A DNA stretch of 64,000 nucleotides from JAWKTM01 sp041399085. Its GTDB lineage: Bacteria; Planctomycetota; Planctomycetia; Pirellulales; Pirellulaceae. The DNA lies in NCBI GenBank assembly GCA_041399085.1, contig JAWKTM010000025.1, positions 33,330 to 97,329 on the forward strand, read 5' to 3'. Shown piece by piece: positions 35,104-43,786 of this stretch; the first letter of the stretch is position 1; each line of letters opens with the position of its first letter. The notes below the pieces were generated by a model. That model saw nothing but the letters and a program-made list of their open reading frames with translations, was not told the origin of the DNA and searched no databases. The translations under genes were made by a program, and so were the position numbers.

Positions 35104-36156
35104 TTAGGCGGCGCCTTTTTGTTGCTCGTCCAGCGACTCGGTCAGCTTCCCGACTTGTCGCTCCAGTCGCTTCATATCCTTGCGCATTTCCGGCAATTTA
35201 TTCAACACGACGATAGCCGCCATGGCTTCGCGATACGGACGGGCCGGGATTCCATAGTAAGCTTGGTTGCCAGACAGATCGTCCTTTACGCCCGCCTTGG
35301 CTGCCAACTGCACTTGGGAACCGATATTCACATGATCGGAGATACCAACTTGGCCGGCCATCACCACATAGTCACCCGTCGTGCAACTGCCGGCGATTCC
35401 GACTTGAGCACATAACACATTGTGGCGACCGAGTTGGCAGTTGTGGCCGATTTGAACTTGGTTGTCGATTTTCGTGCCGTCGCCAATCCGAGTCGCTCCG
35501 TAGGTGCCGCGGTCGATGGTGGTACCCGCGCCAATTTCGACATCCGCGCCGATCTCCACATATCCCAACTGAGCGCCGCGAACATGGCGGCCTTGTACGG
35601 TCTCATAGCCAAACCCGAAAGCGCCCAGAACCGCGCCGGCGTGGATCACGCTCCGATCACCGACCTTCGTGTTCTCATACAGCACGGCATTGGGAAAGAT
35701 ACTCACATCTTCGCCAATGGTTGAACCAGCCAGAACGTGGACGCCAGGATAAATAATTGTGCGAGCCCCAATGACGACGTCGTCGCCAATTGTGGCCATC
35801 GGATGAATGATAACATCGGGGCCCAATTTGGCCGAGGGACTGACCGAAGCCGCGGGGCTGACGCCGCATCCGCGCTGGTCGCGCACCGGTCGAAAATGAG
35901 CGACGATGGTCGAGAATGCCTGATGCACGTTTGGCACCACAATCGACGGCACCGCCGCACAAGCGATGCCTTCCGGGACAAGCACGGCCGAGACGCGTGC
36001 GGGATCCAACTCGCGAGCTAACCGTTCGTCGGCCGCCAGCGTTATCTCGCCCAATTGGCACTCGCGAAGCGTCGCCGCGCCGGAGATCGGAATTCCCGCA
36101 TCGCCCCGCAATTCCCCACCGACCAAAGTGGCCAGTTCGCCCAATGTCACTGTCAC
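35104..36156 (-). CDS. lpxD: UDP-3-O-(3-hydroxyacyl)glucosamine N-acyltransferase LpxD
   Basis: Adds the N-linked acyl chain in lipid A synthesis. I chose GTG 36156 (MTVTLGELATLVGGELRGDA) because AAAGGA lies 7 bp upstream; the longer frame to 36213 adds 19 residues unlike the family. An N-terminal uridine-binding domain is followed by a left-handed beta helix of hexapeptide repeats (VSPSAKLGPDVIIHPMATIG, VVIGARTIIYPGVHV). The catalytic His is in IDNQVQIGHNCQLG. The C-terminal helix (LNKLPEMRKDMKRLERQVGK) is a coiled coil, typical of LpxD. About 350 aa. Confidence 0.95.
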   Translation of the reverse strand: MTVTLGELATLVGGELRGDAGIPISGAATLRECQLGEITLAADERLARELDPARVSAVLVPEGIACAAVPSIVVPNVHQAFSTIVAHFRPVRDQRGCGVSPAASVSPSAKLGPDVIIHPMATIGDDVVIGARTIIYPGVHVLAGSTIGEDVSIFPNAVLYENTKVGDRSVIHAGAVLGAFGFGYETVQGRHVRGAQLGYVEIGADVEIGAGTTIDRGTYGATRIGDGTKIDNQVQIGHNCQLGRHNVLCAQVGIAGSCTTGDYVVMAGQVGISDHVNIGSQVQLAAKAGVKDDLSGNQAYYGIPARPYREAMAAIVVLNKLPEMRKDMKRLERQVGKLTESLDEQQKGAA

Positions 36157-36236
36157 CGTGGAATCCTTTCCAAATACAGCGGTCGATGCGGCCACCGGTC
36201 CCTCGGCAGCCAATAGCGGGGCGAATGGTAACCGAC

Positions 36237-37523
36237 TTACGTTCCCGCTGACAAGTCCGATGTGAGTTCCTCGCCGCGGATCAGATCATCCAGCGTCTGC
36301 CGAGCTCGAATTCGCCGGGCCTGACCTTCACGAACGAGCACTTCAGCCGCCAACGGCTTGCTGTTGTAGTTCGATGCCATCACCGAACCATAGGCCCCGG
36401 CGCATTCCAGCACTAAGAAATCCCCGACCGAGGCGACCGGCAACGATCGCGAACAGACATAGCCACCTTCTTGCTGAGTAAAGATATCGCCCGATTCGCA
36501 CAGCGGCCCGCCCACCACGACGTCGTGCATCGGCCGCTCGTCAGGTCCCGAGCGCGGAGCCAGCGAAATCGGATGGTACGAACCATAAAGAATCGGCCTC
36601 GCCAAATTGTTGAAGCCCGCGTCGAGCAAATAAAACGTGTTGGCGCCCATCTTCTTGATCGCGCGAATTTCGCTGACCAAGTAGCCGCTTTCCGCCACCA
36701 AATACCGGCCCGGCTCGATTTCCAACGACACGCGATGGCCGAACGCCTCCTCCAGTCGCTTACGTGCCGCGTCCCACAGGGCAAAGTATTGCTGGAGATC
36801 GACGTAGGCGTCCCCTTCCTTATAAATCGTGGGCAAGCCGCCGCCGGCGCTAATCGACGTGACGCTCCGGCCCACCTTCCGCGCGGCGGCTTCCATCGCC
36901 CCGCAAACCTGCGACAAATGCTCCAGATCGGTTCCCGACCCGATATGCATGTGGACACCGGTCACCGACAACCCGTGATGGTCGGCTCGTTGCAAACAAT
37001 CGTCCAGTTGATCGTGCCAAATGCCGTGCTTCGACTGCTCGCCGCCCGTGTTCGTCTTTTGGCTGTGTCCGTGGCCAAAGCCGGGATTGATCCGCAGCGT
37101 GATCGCGTGTCCGGGCGAGCGCTGACCGAGTTGATCGATCATGTCGGGCGAACCGACGTTGGCGTGCAGCTTGTGCCGCACGACCATCTCCAGCGACTCG
37201 CGGTCGAAGATGTCCGCCGTGTAAACAATTGGAGGCGGATCGCCTTGCGGGGAAAAGCCGGCCTTCAACGCCCGATGGATTTCGCCGGCGCTCACGGCGT
37301 CGACCACCACGCCCATCCGCCGCACGAGGTCCAAGATCGACAGGTTCGAGCAAGCCTTTTGGGCATAGCGAATCACGTCAAAATCCCGCAGATCGCGAAC
37401 CCGTTGTTCGATCTTGGCGGCATCGTAAACATAGGTCGGCGTGCCGAATTGCTCGGCGATTTCAACAACGGGCACTCCCGCGATGTCGCGGCGTAGCGGC
37501 GAGAACGTGGTGGCGGCGGACAT
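36237..37523 (-). CDS. lysA: Diaminopimelate decarboxylase LysA
   Basis: Last step of lysine synthesis. 428 aa, ATG 37523 (MSAATTFSPLRRDIAGVPVV). The PLP Lys lies in VIRYAQKACSNLSIL. Glycine-rich and substrate motifs include HMHIGSGTDL, SISAGGGLPTIYKEGD, EIEPGRYLV and the essential CESGDIF, with ECAGAYGSVMASNYNSKPL at the C-terminus. It starts a minus-strand unit with lpxD and lpxI; the 80-bp gap to lpxD is compatible with co-transcription. The normal sequence at the PLP site is YAxKAN, so the Cys variant is slightly unusual. Confidence 0.93.
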   Translation of the reverse strand: MSAATTFSPLRRDIAGVPVVEIAEQFGTPTYVYDAAKIEQRVRDLRDFDVIRYAQKACSNLSILDLVRRMGVVVDAVSAGEIHRALKAGFSPQGDPPPIVYTADIFDRESLEMVVRHKLHANVGSPDMIDQLGQRSPGHAITLRINPGFGHGHSQKTNTGGEQSKHGIWHDQLDDCLQRADHHGLSVTGVHMHIGSGTDLEHLSQVCGAMEAAARKVGRSVTSISAGGGLPTIYKEGDAYVDLQQYFALWDAARKRLEEAFGHRVSLEIEPGRYLVAESGYLVSEIRAIKKMGANTFYLLDAGFNNLARPILYGSYHPISLAPRSGPDERPMHDVVVGGPLCESGDIFTQQEGGYVCSRSLPVASVGDFLVLECAGAYGSVMASNYNSKPLAAEVLVREGQARRIRARQTLDDLIRGEELTSDLSAGT

Positions 37524-37780
37524 GGCAATTCCTCAACTTGGTCGGCGGTCGGCTGTTGTGACGATGCACCTCGGACGTCGTGGGCCAGAATAATGTTCAC
37601 CGCGTCGATTGGCGAGTCGGTCGTGGGCGGCCGCTTTCGCCGACTCCAACGACAAATCGCCCGCTAGGGACTACATCGCCGGGCACCAGTCTCGTAGGCT
37701 ATAGCGGTTCGCCCGGCGCGTTCGATGTCGGGCGGCGATTGGCGATTCCGGCCGTTCACCCAGCAGGATGTGACAACTTT

Positions 37781-38827
37781 ATGAAACTGCGTGTTGGCGT
37801 CGTCGGTTTGGGCGACGCGTGGAACAGCCGTCACCGTCCCGCCTTGCACGCGTTGAACGATCGGTACGAAGTGCGTGCCGTCTGCTCGGAAGTGTCGTTG
37901 CTGACCGAACAAGCCGCTCGCGAATTCAACGCCGCGCCGGTCGACGGCTTTCGCACGTTGATCGCCCGCGACGACATCGACGCCGTGCTAGTGTTGTCGT
38001 CCGAATGGTACGGCCCGCAACCGATTCTGGCCGCGTGCGATTACGGCAAAGCCGTCTATTGTGCCTCGCCGCTGGACATCGAACCCGACCGCGCGATCGA
38101 AGTTCGCGATCGGTTGGAGGAAGCCGGCATTGCGTTCATGGCCGAATTTCCCCGCCGGCTGTCGCCCGCCACGTTGCGGTTGAAGGAGCTGATCGCCACG
38201 CGTTTGGGTCGCCCTCGGCTGTTGTTTTGCCATACGCGAGCACTGGACAAGCCCGATCCGACACGCCGTCATCTGCGAGCGAAATGTCCCGAAACAATGC
38301 GCAGCTTGATGGAGTTGGTCGACTGGTGCTGCTACGTCGTCGACCGCGAACCCAGCAGCGTGTTTGGCGTGTTGCATCGCGAGACGCCGGACGGCTTTCA
38401 TGTCGATTATCAGATGATGAGCCTCGATTTCTCGCCCCAGGGAAACTACGGCACCGACGCCTTGGCCCAGATTAGCTGCGGTCGCTACATGCCGGCCAAT
38501 TGGCCCGAAGCGATCGCCTTTCGCCGCCCGTCCGAAATGCAAGTCCGCTGCGAGCGAGGCATCGCGTTCATCGACTTGCCCTCGACGCTCGTCTGGTTCG
38601 ACGAAGCGGGCCGGCACATGGAGTCGCTGGAGAGCGATCGGCCGGTCGGCGAGCAACTGCTGACCCAATTCCATCGCGCGGTTACCAGCTTGGTGCGAAA
38701 GACCACGGACCTGGACGACGCCTACCGAGCCCTCAACATCGTCATGGCATCGACCACCAGTTGCACGATGGGCCGCCGCGAGCCACTAGATTTCCTCACC
38801 ACCCCGCACGGTGAAAGTGAAGATTGA
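37781..38827 (+). CDS. Gfo/Idh/MocA-family protein lacking the EKP motif
   Basis: 348 aa, ATG 37781 (MKLRVGVVGLGDAWNSRHRP); an open leader before it has no signal or similarity. The Rossmann fold is clear (GVVGLGDAWN and DDIDAVLVLSSEWYGPQPI). The motif that usually reads EKP, whose Lys is catalytic, is CASPLDIEP here, so hydride transfer in the normal way is doubtful. The C-terminal domain retains the layout of the superfamily. It may be a non-catalytic or altered relative. Divergent from lysA; no co-directional partner. Confidence 0.75.
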   Translation: MKLRVGVVGLGDAWNSRHRPALHALNDRYEVRAVCSEVSLLTEQAAREFNAAPVDGFRTLIARDDIDAVLVLSSEWYGPQPILAACDYGKAVYCASPLDIEPDRAIEVRDRLEEAGIAFMAEFPRRLSPATLRLKELIATRLGRPRLLFCHTRALDKPDPTRRHLRAKCPETMRSLMELVDWCCYVVDREPSSVFGVLHRETPDGFHVDYQMMSLDFSPQGNYGTDALAQISCGRYMPANWPEAIAFRRPSEMQVRCERGIAFIDLPSTLVWFDEAGRHMESLESDRPVGEQLLTQFHRAVTSLVRKTTDLDDAYRALNIVMASTTSCTMGRREPLDFLTTPHGESED

Positions 38828-39010
38828 GCGGTGCAGGCTTCTGGGTCGCTGTGATGGGATGTTTGACACTCTCATATGTTCCTCACGCTTAGATTCCTCG
38901 GTGTCGATTTGTTCGCGCGGAACAAACCGCTCTTGAACCGTCACGGGTTTTTCCGGTATGACGCCGATTGGCGGGAGGATCGGTGCCGGAGAATGGTTGA
39001 GGTGCGCGAG

Positions 39011-39322
39011 ATGAATGGCCGACGGAAATGGTTTGTCACGGTGGCAATGGGCTTGATGGCGATGGCAGCCGGCGATCGGCTGGTGGCCGCGAATCCGGCC
39101 GTGCCGTTGCGCGAACAACTGAAGAACGGATTGCGGGCGACTCGGCCCGAGGAGCTGCAATTTGTCGAGAAAACGGTGACATTCGTCGAAGCCGGGAAGC
39201 TCTCGATACGCACGGTGAATGCCGCGTTCGATTGGGCCCGTAAACGCCGGCCGGATTACCCGTTTCCTTATTTTGAACGCGCGCTGCGCGTCTTGGCCGC
39301 TCGCGAAGGCGTCAATTTGTAG
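39011..39322 (+). CDS. Small exported protein, unknown function
   Basis: 103 aa, ATG 39011. A signal peptide-like start, MNGRRKWFVTVAMGLMAMAA, leads to cleavage near LVAANP. The mature 75 residues are helical and charged (LKNGLRATRPEELQFVEKTV, LSIRTVNAAFDWARKRRPDY), ending with FERALRVLAAREGVNL. I recall similar small secreted proteins in planctomycetes but cannot name a family. Short distance (104 bp) to the next gene on the same strand. Confidence 0.65.
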   Translation: MNGRRKWFVTVAMGLMAMAAGDRLVAANPAVPLREQLKNGLRATRPEELQFVEKTVTFVEAGKLSIRTVNAAFDWARKRRPDYPFPYFERALRVLAAREGVNL

Positions 39323-39426
39323 TTGAACTCCGCCTCCCGCGTCCGCGCTGTTGCCATGCGCGGCGGCTCCAGGCACTATGGATCGCTCACACAGGCGAAT
39401 TCATGGTCGGCAACAGGAGCAACGCG

Positions 39427-40833
39427 ATGGGTGGCAAGTGGCGAACGGCGATAGGTGGATTTCGTGTGGCGATGGCCGTTGCGACGTGCTGGTCCGTCGC
39501 GATGTACTGCGCAGGAACGACACTCGCCGCCGAGCCGCGTGCGGACCGATGCGTGATTCTGATCAGCGTCGACGGCTTGGCAAACTTCTATCTGGACGAC
39601 CCGCAAGCCGATATGCCGACGCTGCGGCGGCTGATCCGCGAAGGCGCGCGGGCCGAAGGCATCGTCTGTTCGTTCCCCACGGTAACTTGGCCCAACCACA
39701 CGACGCTGGTCACTGGCGTGCCGCCAGCCAAACACGGCGTGCTCGGCAACAACTACTTCGACCGCGAAACCAAGAAACCGGTCCCGTTGATCCCCGACCC
39801 TTTGTTCGACAAAGAACAGATCGTCAAGTCGCCGACGGTGTACGACGTGGCTCATCAAGCTGGCTTGAAGACGGCCGGCGTGATCTGGCCCGCCACACGC
39901 AACGCCCCAACTTTGGATTGGACTGTCCCCGATATGGGAGGTGACGAAGCTTGGCCCACGCACGGCACGCGGTCGTGGCTGGCCGAGATGCGTGAAGCTG
40001 GATTGCCGGTCGACAAGCACGGCACCTGGGTACGCGAAACCAGCGGCGGCGTGCAGCGCGATTGGCTTTATACGCGGATGTCGCGCCACGTGCTGGAACA
40101 CCACAAGCCGAATCTGTTGCTGCTGCACCTGGTCGAGGTGGACCACGTCGAACATCGCTATGGCCCGCGCAGCCCCGAAGCATACTGGGCCGTGAGCTAC
40201 GCGGATGATCGCTTGCGAGACATCGTGGATGCCGTCGAGAGCTCGCCGCGCAAGGACCAAACCACGATCATCGTCGCCAGCGACCACGGCTTCTTTCCAA
40301 TCGAACGAGACATCTGCCCCAACGTGTTGCTGCGTCAAGCCGGCATCAACACGGCGGATAATCGCCGCGTGGCCTGCGTCGCGCAAGGCGGTTCGTGCAT
40401 GGTTTACATCTTGGACGAGACGCAGCGCGAGGCTCTGACGGACGACCTGACAAAACGGTTTGCGGTGGTCGAAGGGATGCAAGCCGTAATCCCGGCCTCG
40501 CAGGCTCACATGATCGGCCAAGCCACGCCCGCTGCGGACAGTCGCGCCCCGGATCTATGGCTGGCCGCCAAGTCCGGTTATAGCTTTTCGGGAACCGAGA
40601 ACGGCGAAAACATCATCGTCCCGCGCGATAGCCGCGGAGGCACGCACGGCTATTTGCCCGATCAACCAGACATGTTGGGCTCGTTGGTGATGTGGGGCGC
40701 GGGCGTAAAACAAGGCGTCACACTGAAGAAGGCAAGCAACATGGATGTTGCCCCGACGATGGCCAAACTGCTGGGAGTCGAGATGCCCTCGGCCGATGGC
40801 AAGGTGTTGACCGAGGCGTTGAGCCACGAGTAG
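39427..40833 (+). CDS. Nucleotide pyrophosphatase/phosphodiesterase-type alkaline phosphatase superfamily protein
   Basis: 468 aa, starting at ATG 39427 with AGGAG 7 bp upstream, then a signal peptide ending near TTLAAEP. NPP-type active site: metal Asp in ILISVDGLANF, nucleophile Thr in FPTVTWPNHTTLVTG, metal ligands in HLVEVDHVEHRYG and VASDHGFFP, and His in GGTHGYLPDQ. Members cleave nucleotide pyrophosphates or phosphodiesters in the periplasm. Substrate cannot be read from the sequence. The LPDQPDMLGSLVMWGAGV tail is conserved in the family. Confidence 0.9.
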   Translation: MGGKWRTAIGGFRVAMAVATCWSVAMYCAGTTLAAEPRADRCVILISVDGLANFYLDDPQADMPTLRRLIREGARAEGIVCSFPTVTWPNHTTLVTGVPPAKHGVLGNNYFDRETKKPVPLIPDPLFDKEQIVKSPTVYDVAHQAGLKTAGVIWPATRNAPTLDWTVPDMGGDEAWPTHGTRSWLAEMREAGLPVDKHGTWVRETSGGVQRDWLYTRMSRHVLEHHKPNLLLLHLVEVDHVEHRYGPRSPEAYWAVSYADDRLRDIVDAVESSPRKDQTTIIVASDHGFFPIERDICPNVLLRQAGINTADNRRVACVAQGGSCMVYILDETQREALTDDLTKRFAVVEGMQAVIPASQAHMIGQATPAADSRAPDLWLAAKSGYSFSGTENGENIIVPRDSRGGTHGYLPDQPDMLGSLVMWGAGVKQGVTLKKASNMDVAPTMAKLLGVEMPSADGKVLTEALSHE

Positions 40834-41011
40834 CTCGGCCCTCGAAAGTTTCCGCCGCAACGGAAGCCAGCTCTTCGGCCGGCAAGGACGCCGCCGAGTG
40901 TTCGGATAATGCCGGCTAGATCAGCCGAGTTGAAGCCGCGCGTACCGCTGCGCCGATCCCAGGAAGCGGGCCGTTGTCGGTTATTACAACGCTGTTCTGG
41001 GAGGCGCGCGG

Positions 41012-42022
41012 GTGCGTGGCGTACTGAAAATTGTGTTGGTTGCCGCCGCGATCGGAGGTGGATGGTGGTTTCTTCAGCAGTATGAGATTCAAGGGCTTAA
41101 GAATCTGCGGCTGACCAAGCGCGACGGTTCGACGTCCAACTTTCCTTGGCAAGCTCCCAACGCCGTTTGGACCGCCGAAACCGACGTGCCGGTGGAACGT
41201 GCCAGCGACACGATCCGCATCGCCACCTTCAATCTGCAAGTGTACGGACGCACGAAGGCCGATAAGCCGCACGTAGTCGACCTGTTGTCGCGGGTGATGC
41301 GCCAGTTCGATGTGATCGCCGTGCAGGAGATTCGTGCGCTCGATCAAGATGTGTTGCCGCGATTGGTCGACCAGATCAACGCCGCGGGCCGCCAGTACGA
41401 CTATGTGATCGGCCCGCGATTGGGGCGCACTGACAACAAAGAGCAGTATGCCTTCATCTTTGATCGAGCCAGTGTCGAGATCGATCGGTTTCAACTTTAC
41501 ACGGTCGACGACCCGGACGATTTACTGCATCGAGAGCCGCTGGTCGGTTGGTTTCGTGTCCGAGGTCCCGCCGCGCAAGAGGCATTCACGTTCACCCTGG
41601 TTAACATCCACACCGATCCCGACGAAGTCCGGCAAGAGCTAGATGTATTAGACGACGTGTTTCGTTTCGTGTTGGGAGACGGTCGGCAGGAAGACGACCT
41701 AATTATGTTGGGCGACTTCAATGCCGACGATCGTCACTTGGGCCAACTTGGTCTGGTCTCGGAATTGATGCCGGCGATCCGAGCTCTGCCCACGACGACG
41801 CGCGGTACAGAGCAGTACGACAACATTCTGTTTTCAGGTTTGGCCACGACCGAGTTTACCGGCCGGGCAGGCGTGTTGGATTTCCTGCGCGAATACAACC
41901 TGACAATGGAACAGGCTCTCGAAATATCGGATCACCTTCCGGTCTGGGCCGAGTTCACCGTGTACGAAGGCGGTCAACCCGGCCGTGTCGCCGCACAACC
42001 GCTTGTTTCCGGCAGTCGTTGA
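41012..42022 (+). CDS. Endonuclease/exonuclease/phosphatase (DNase I-like) family protein, membrane-anchored
   Basis: 336 aa, GTG 41012 with GGGAGG 7 bp upstream. An uncleaved N-terminal helix (LKIVLVAAAIGGGWWFL) anchors it, so the domain is likely periplasmic. DNase I-like motifs: IRIATFNLQVYGR, DVIAVQEIRAL, the His in LVNIHTDPDEV, LIMLGDFNAD and the terminal SDHLPVWAEF. All catalytic Asp, Glu and His are present. The family includes nucleases, phosphatases and sphingomyelinases; DNase I-like degradation of DNA is my best guess. Confidence 0.88.
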   Translation: MRGVLKIVLVAAAIGGGWWFLQQYEIQGLKNLRLTKRDGSTSNFPWQAPNAVWTAETDVPVERASDTIRIATFNLQVYGRTKADKPHVVDLLSRVMRQFDVIAVQEIRALDQDVLPRLVDQINAAGRQYDYVIGPRLGRTDNKEQYAFIFDRASVEIDRFQLYTVDDPDDLLHREPLVGWFRVRGPAAQEAFTFTLVNIHTDPDEVRQELDVLDDVFRFVLGDGRQEDDLIMLGDFNADDRHLGQLGLVSELMPAIRALPTTTRGTEQYDNILFSGLATTEFTGRAGVLDFLREYNLTMEQALEISDHLPVWAEFTVYEGGQPGRVAAQPLVSGSR

Positions 42023-42057
42023 GCGGATTCCGCATTCGCACGCGGATCGCATATGGA

Positions 42058-43428
42058 TCACATATTGATCTCATAACCCTTGCGGTTTTCGCGGGTCAAG
42101 AACGAATTGGCCTGGTCGTCGCCAACGATCTCGCGTTTGTCGGCATCCCAATTCAGTTCGCGTCCCAACCGCATGGCGATATTGGAAAGATGACAGATTT
42201 CCAACATTCGATTGTGTGACCAAACATCGGAAATCGGTTGCTTGCGCGATTTCATGGCGTCGATAAAGTTCTCGGTGTGATTCGTCCGCAACGGACCGCC
42301 GTAAACTTCTTCCAACGCGCCATCGGGCAAGGGATCGCTGGCCAAATCCTCGACGGGCTTGCCGGTGATCTTGCCACGGTTGACAAAGAATCGGCCCTTG
42401 GTTCCCTCGAACAGGATGCCATTATCTCCTTCGCTGGTAATAGTCATCTCAATATCGTTCGGCATGGCGACTTGTATTTTGAATTTCGTCGCGGCGTTGT
42501 AACGGTCGGCGACCGTGGGCCAACCATCTTTATATTCCACCGGCAAGTTATACTCGACTGGCGTTATTTTACTGGGGCCCGTGTCGCTGGCGCCGATGGC
42601 CCAACACGCGATGTCCACATGATGGGCGCCCCAGTCGGTTAGCTTGCCGCCCGAGTATTCATGCCAATTACGGAACGAATAGTGACAGTTGCTATAGAGC
42701 GGCACACCTCCGCCGTAACCTTGTCGCAACTCGGGCAACGCACGATAAGGCACCTTCGGGGCTGGGCCGAGCCACGTCTCCCAATCAAGTCCTTCGGGAA
42801 CCGACGCGACGGGAATCTCCGGTGACGCCTCCATGCCGTTGATTCCACATGTCACCTTCTTGACCGTCCCGATGCGGCCGTGGCGAACCAGCGCGATGGC
42901 TTGCAGAAAGCGATGGCCGGACTCGGTTCGCTGCATCGTGCCGACTTGGAATACGCGGCCTGTTTTCTTGACCATCTGCTCGATGAGCTTGCCTTCGGCG
43001 ATTGTCAGCGTCAATGGCTTTTCGCAATACACGTCCTTGCCGGCCAACATCGCTTCGATGGCGATCTTCGTGTGCCAGTGGTCCGGCGTGGCGATCATTA
43101 CCGCGTCGATGTCTTGGCGATCCAAAATCTTTCGGTAATCGCTGTAGGCGTCTGGCTTCTTGCCTTGCTGCTTTTCCGTCTTGGCCACGTTCTCGGCTAA
43201 GACGTTCGCATCCACGTCGGCCAGGGCCGCGAAATCGGCGAACTTCGTCGACTTGGACGTGATGGCCCAGCCTTGATTGCGCAGGCCGATTGTGGCAAAA
43301 ACCGGACGGTCGTTAGCCGATTGATAGCCGTGGGCTCGGTTAGTGGCGGGCAGAATAATGGTGGCCGCGCCGGCAGCGGCGACGCCTTGCAGCATTCGGC
43401 GACGAGTAATTTGGCGAGAATTCGACAT
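42058..43428 (-). CDS. Gfo/Idh/MocA-family oxidoreductase, Tat-exported
   Basis: 456 aa, ATG 43428. The leader ITRRRMLQGVAAAGAATIIL is a twin-arginine signal, so the enzyme folds with NAD(P) and is exported, a planctomycete specialty. The dinucleotide site is degenerate (FATIGLRNQGWAI). EKPLTLTIAEG supplies the catalytic Lys, and the C-terminal domain includes GGKLTDWGAHHVDIACWAIG. Probably acts on sugars or sugar derivatives in the periplasm. It converges on the EEP gene with a 35-bp gap. Confidence 0.92.
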   Translation of the reverse strand: MSNSRQITRRRMLQGVAAAGAATIILPATNRAHGYQSANDRPVFATIGLRNQGWAITSKSTKFADFAALADVDANVLAENVAKTEKQQGKKPDAYSDYRKILDRQDIDAVMIATPDHWHTKIAIEAMLAGKDVYCEKPLTLTIAEGKLIEQMVKKTGRVFQVGTMQRTESGHRFLQAIALVRHGRIGTVKKVTCGINGMEASPEIPVASVPEGLDWETWLGPAPKVPYRALPELRQGYGGGVPLYSNCHYSFRNWHEYSGGKLTDWGAHHVDIACWAIGASDTGPSKITPVEYNLPVEYKDGWPTVADRYNAATKFKIQVAMPNDIEMTITSEGDNGILFEGTKGRFFVNRGKITGKPVEDLASDPLPDGALEEVYGGPLRTNHTENFIDAMKSRKQPISDVWSHNRMLEICHLSNIAMRLGRELNWDADKREIVGDDQANSFLTRENRKGYEINM

Positions 43429-43786
43429 GGCGAAATATCCTTCGGGAGTGAGTTAAGCGGTTGCGATCGACGAGGGTGCCGCAGGATAACATCTTGCGGG
43501 AATCGTCCGACCGATTTCCATCCGGAACGCGCCCGGCGACGATTTCCTCGGCGTGGCCTCGGGCGGTTCAAGCCAGTCATTATCGCCTGCCCCAGGGCTG
43601 GCGATCAAGCGTTCGCGAGAATTCGCCGAGTTAACGCTGGCTCCAAATCGATTCACTTCGCTCCGTCTCAGTGGCAGCGGAACATGGGGCTTGTCGCCCG
43701 CCAACAATGTCGTGCGCCTTTACTCCCGAATCCAAGCCGCACAGAGAACGCTCGCCGCGGAAGCCGCGGGCCAAAGGACATATCGA
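43429..43786. other. Divergent intergenic region, 358 bp
   Basis: Between the oxidoreductase (minus) and the photolyase (plus). The photolyase frame is open upstream to 43553 but has no family similarity there. I see no RNA gene or repeat, only a CCGCGG-aag-CCGCGG direct pair near 43757. Confidence 0.4.
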
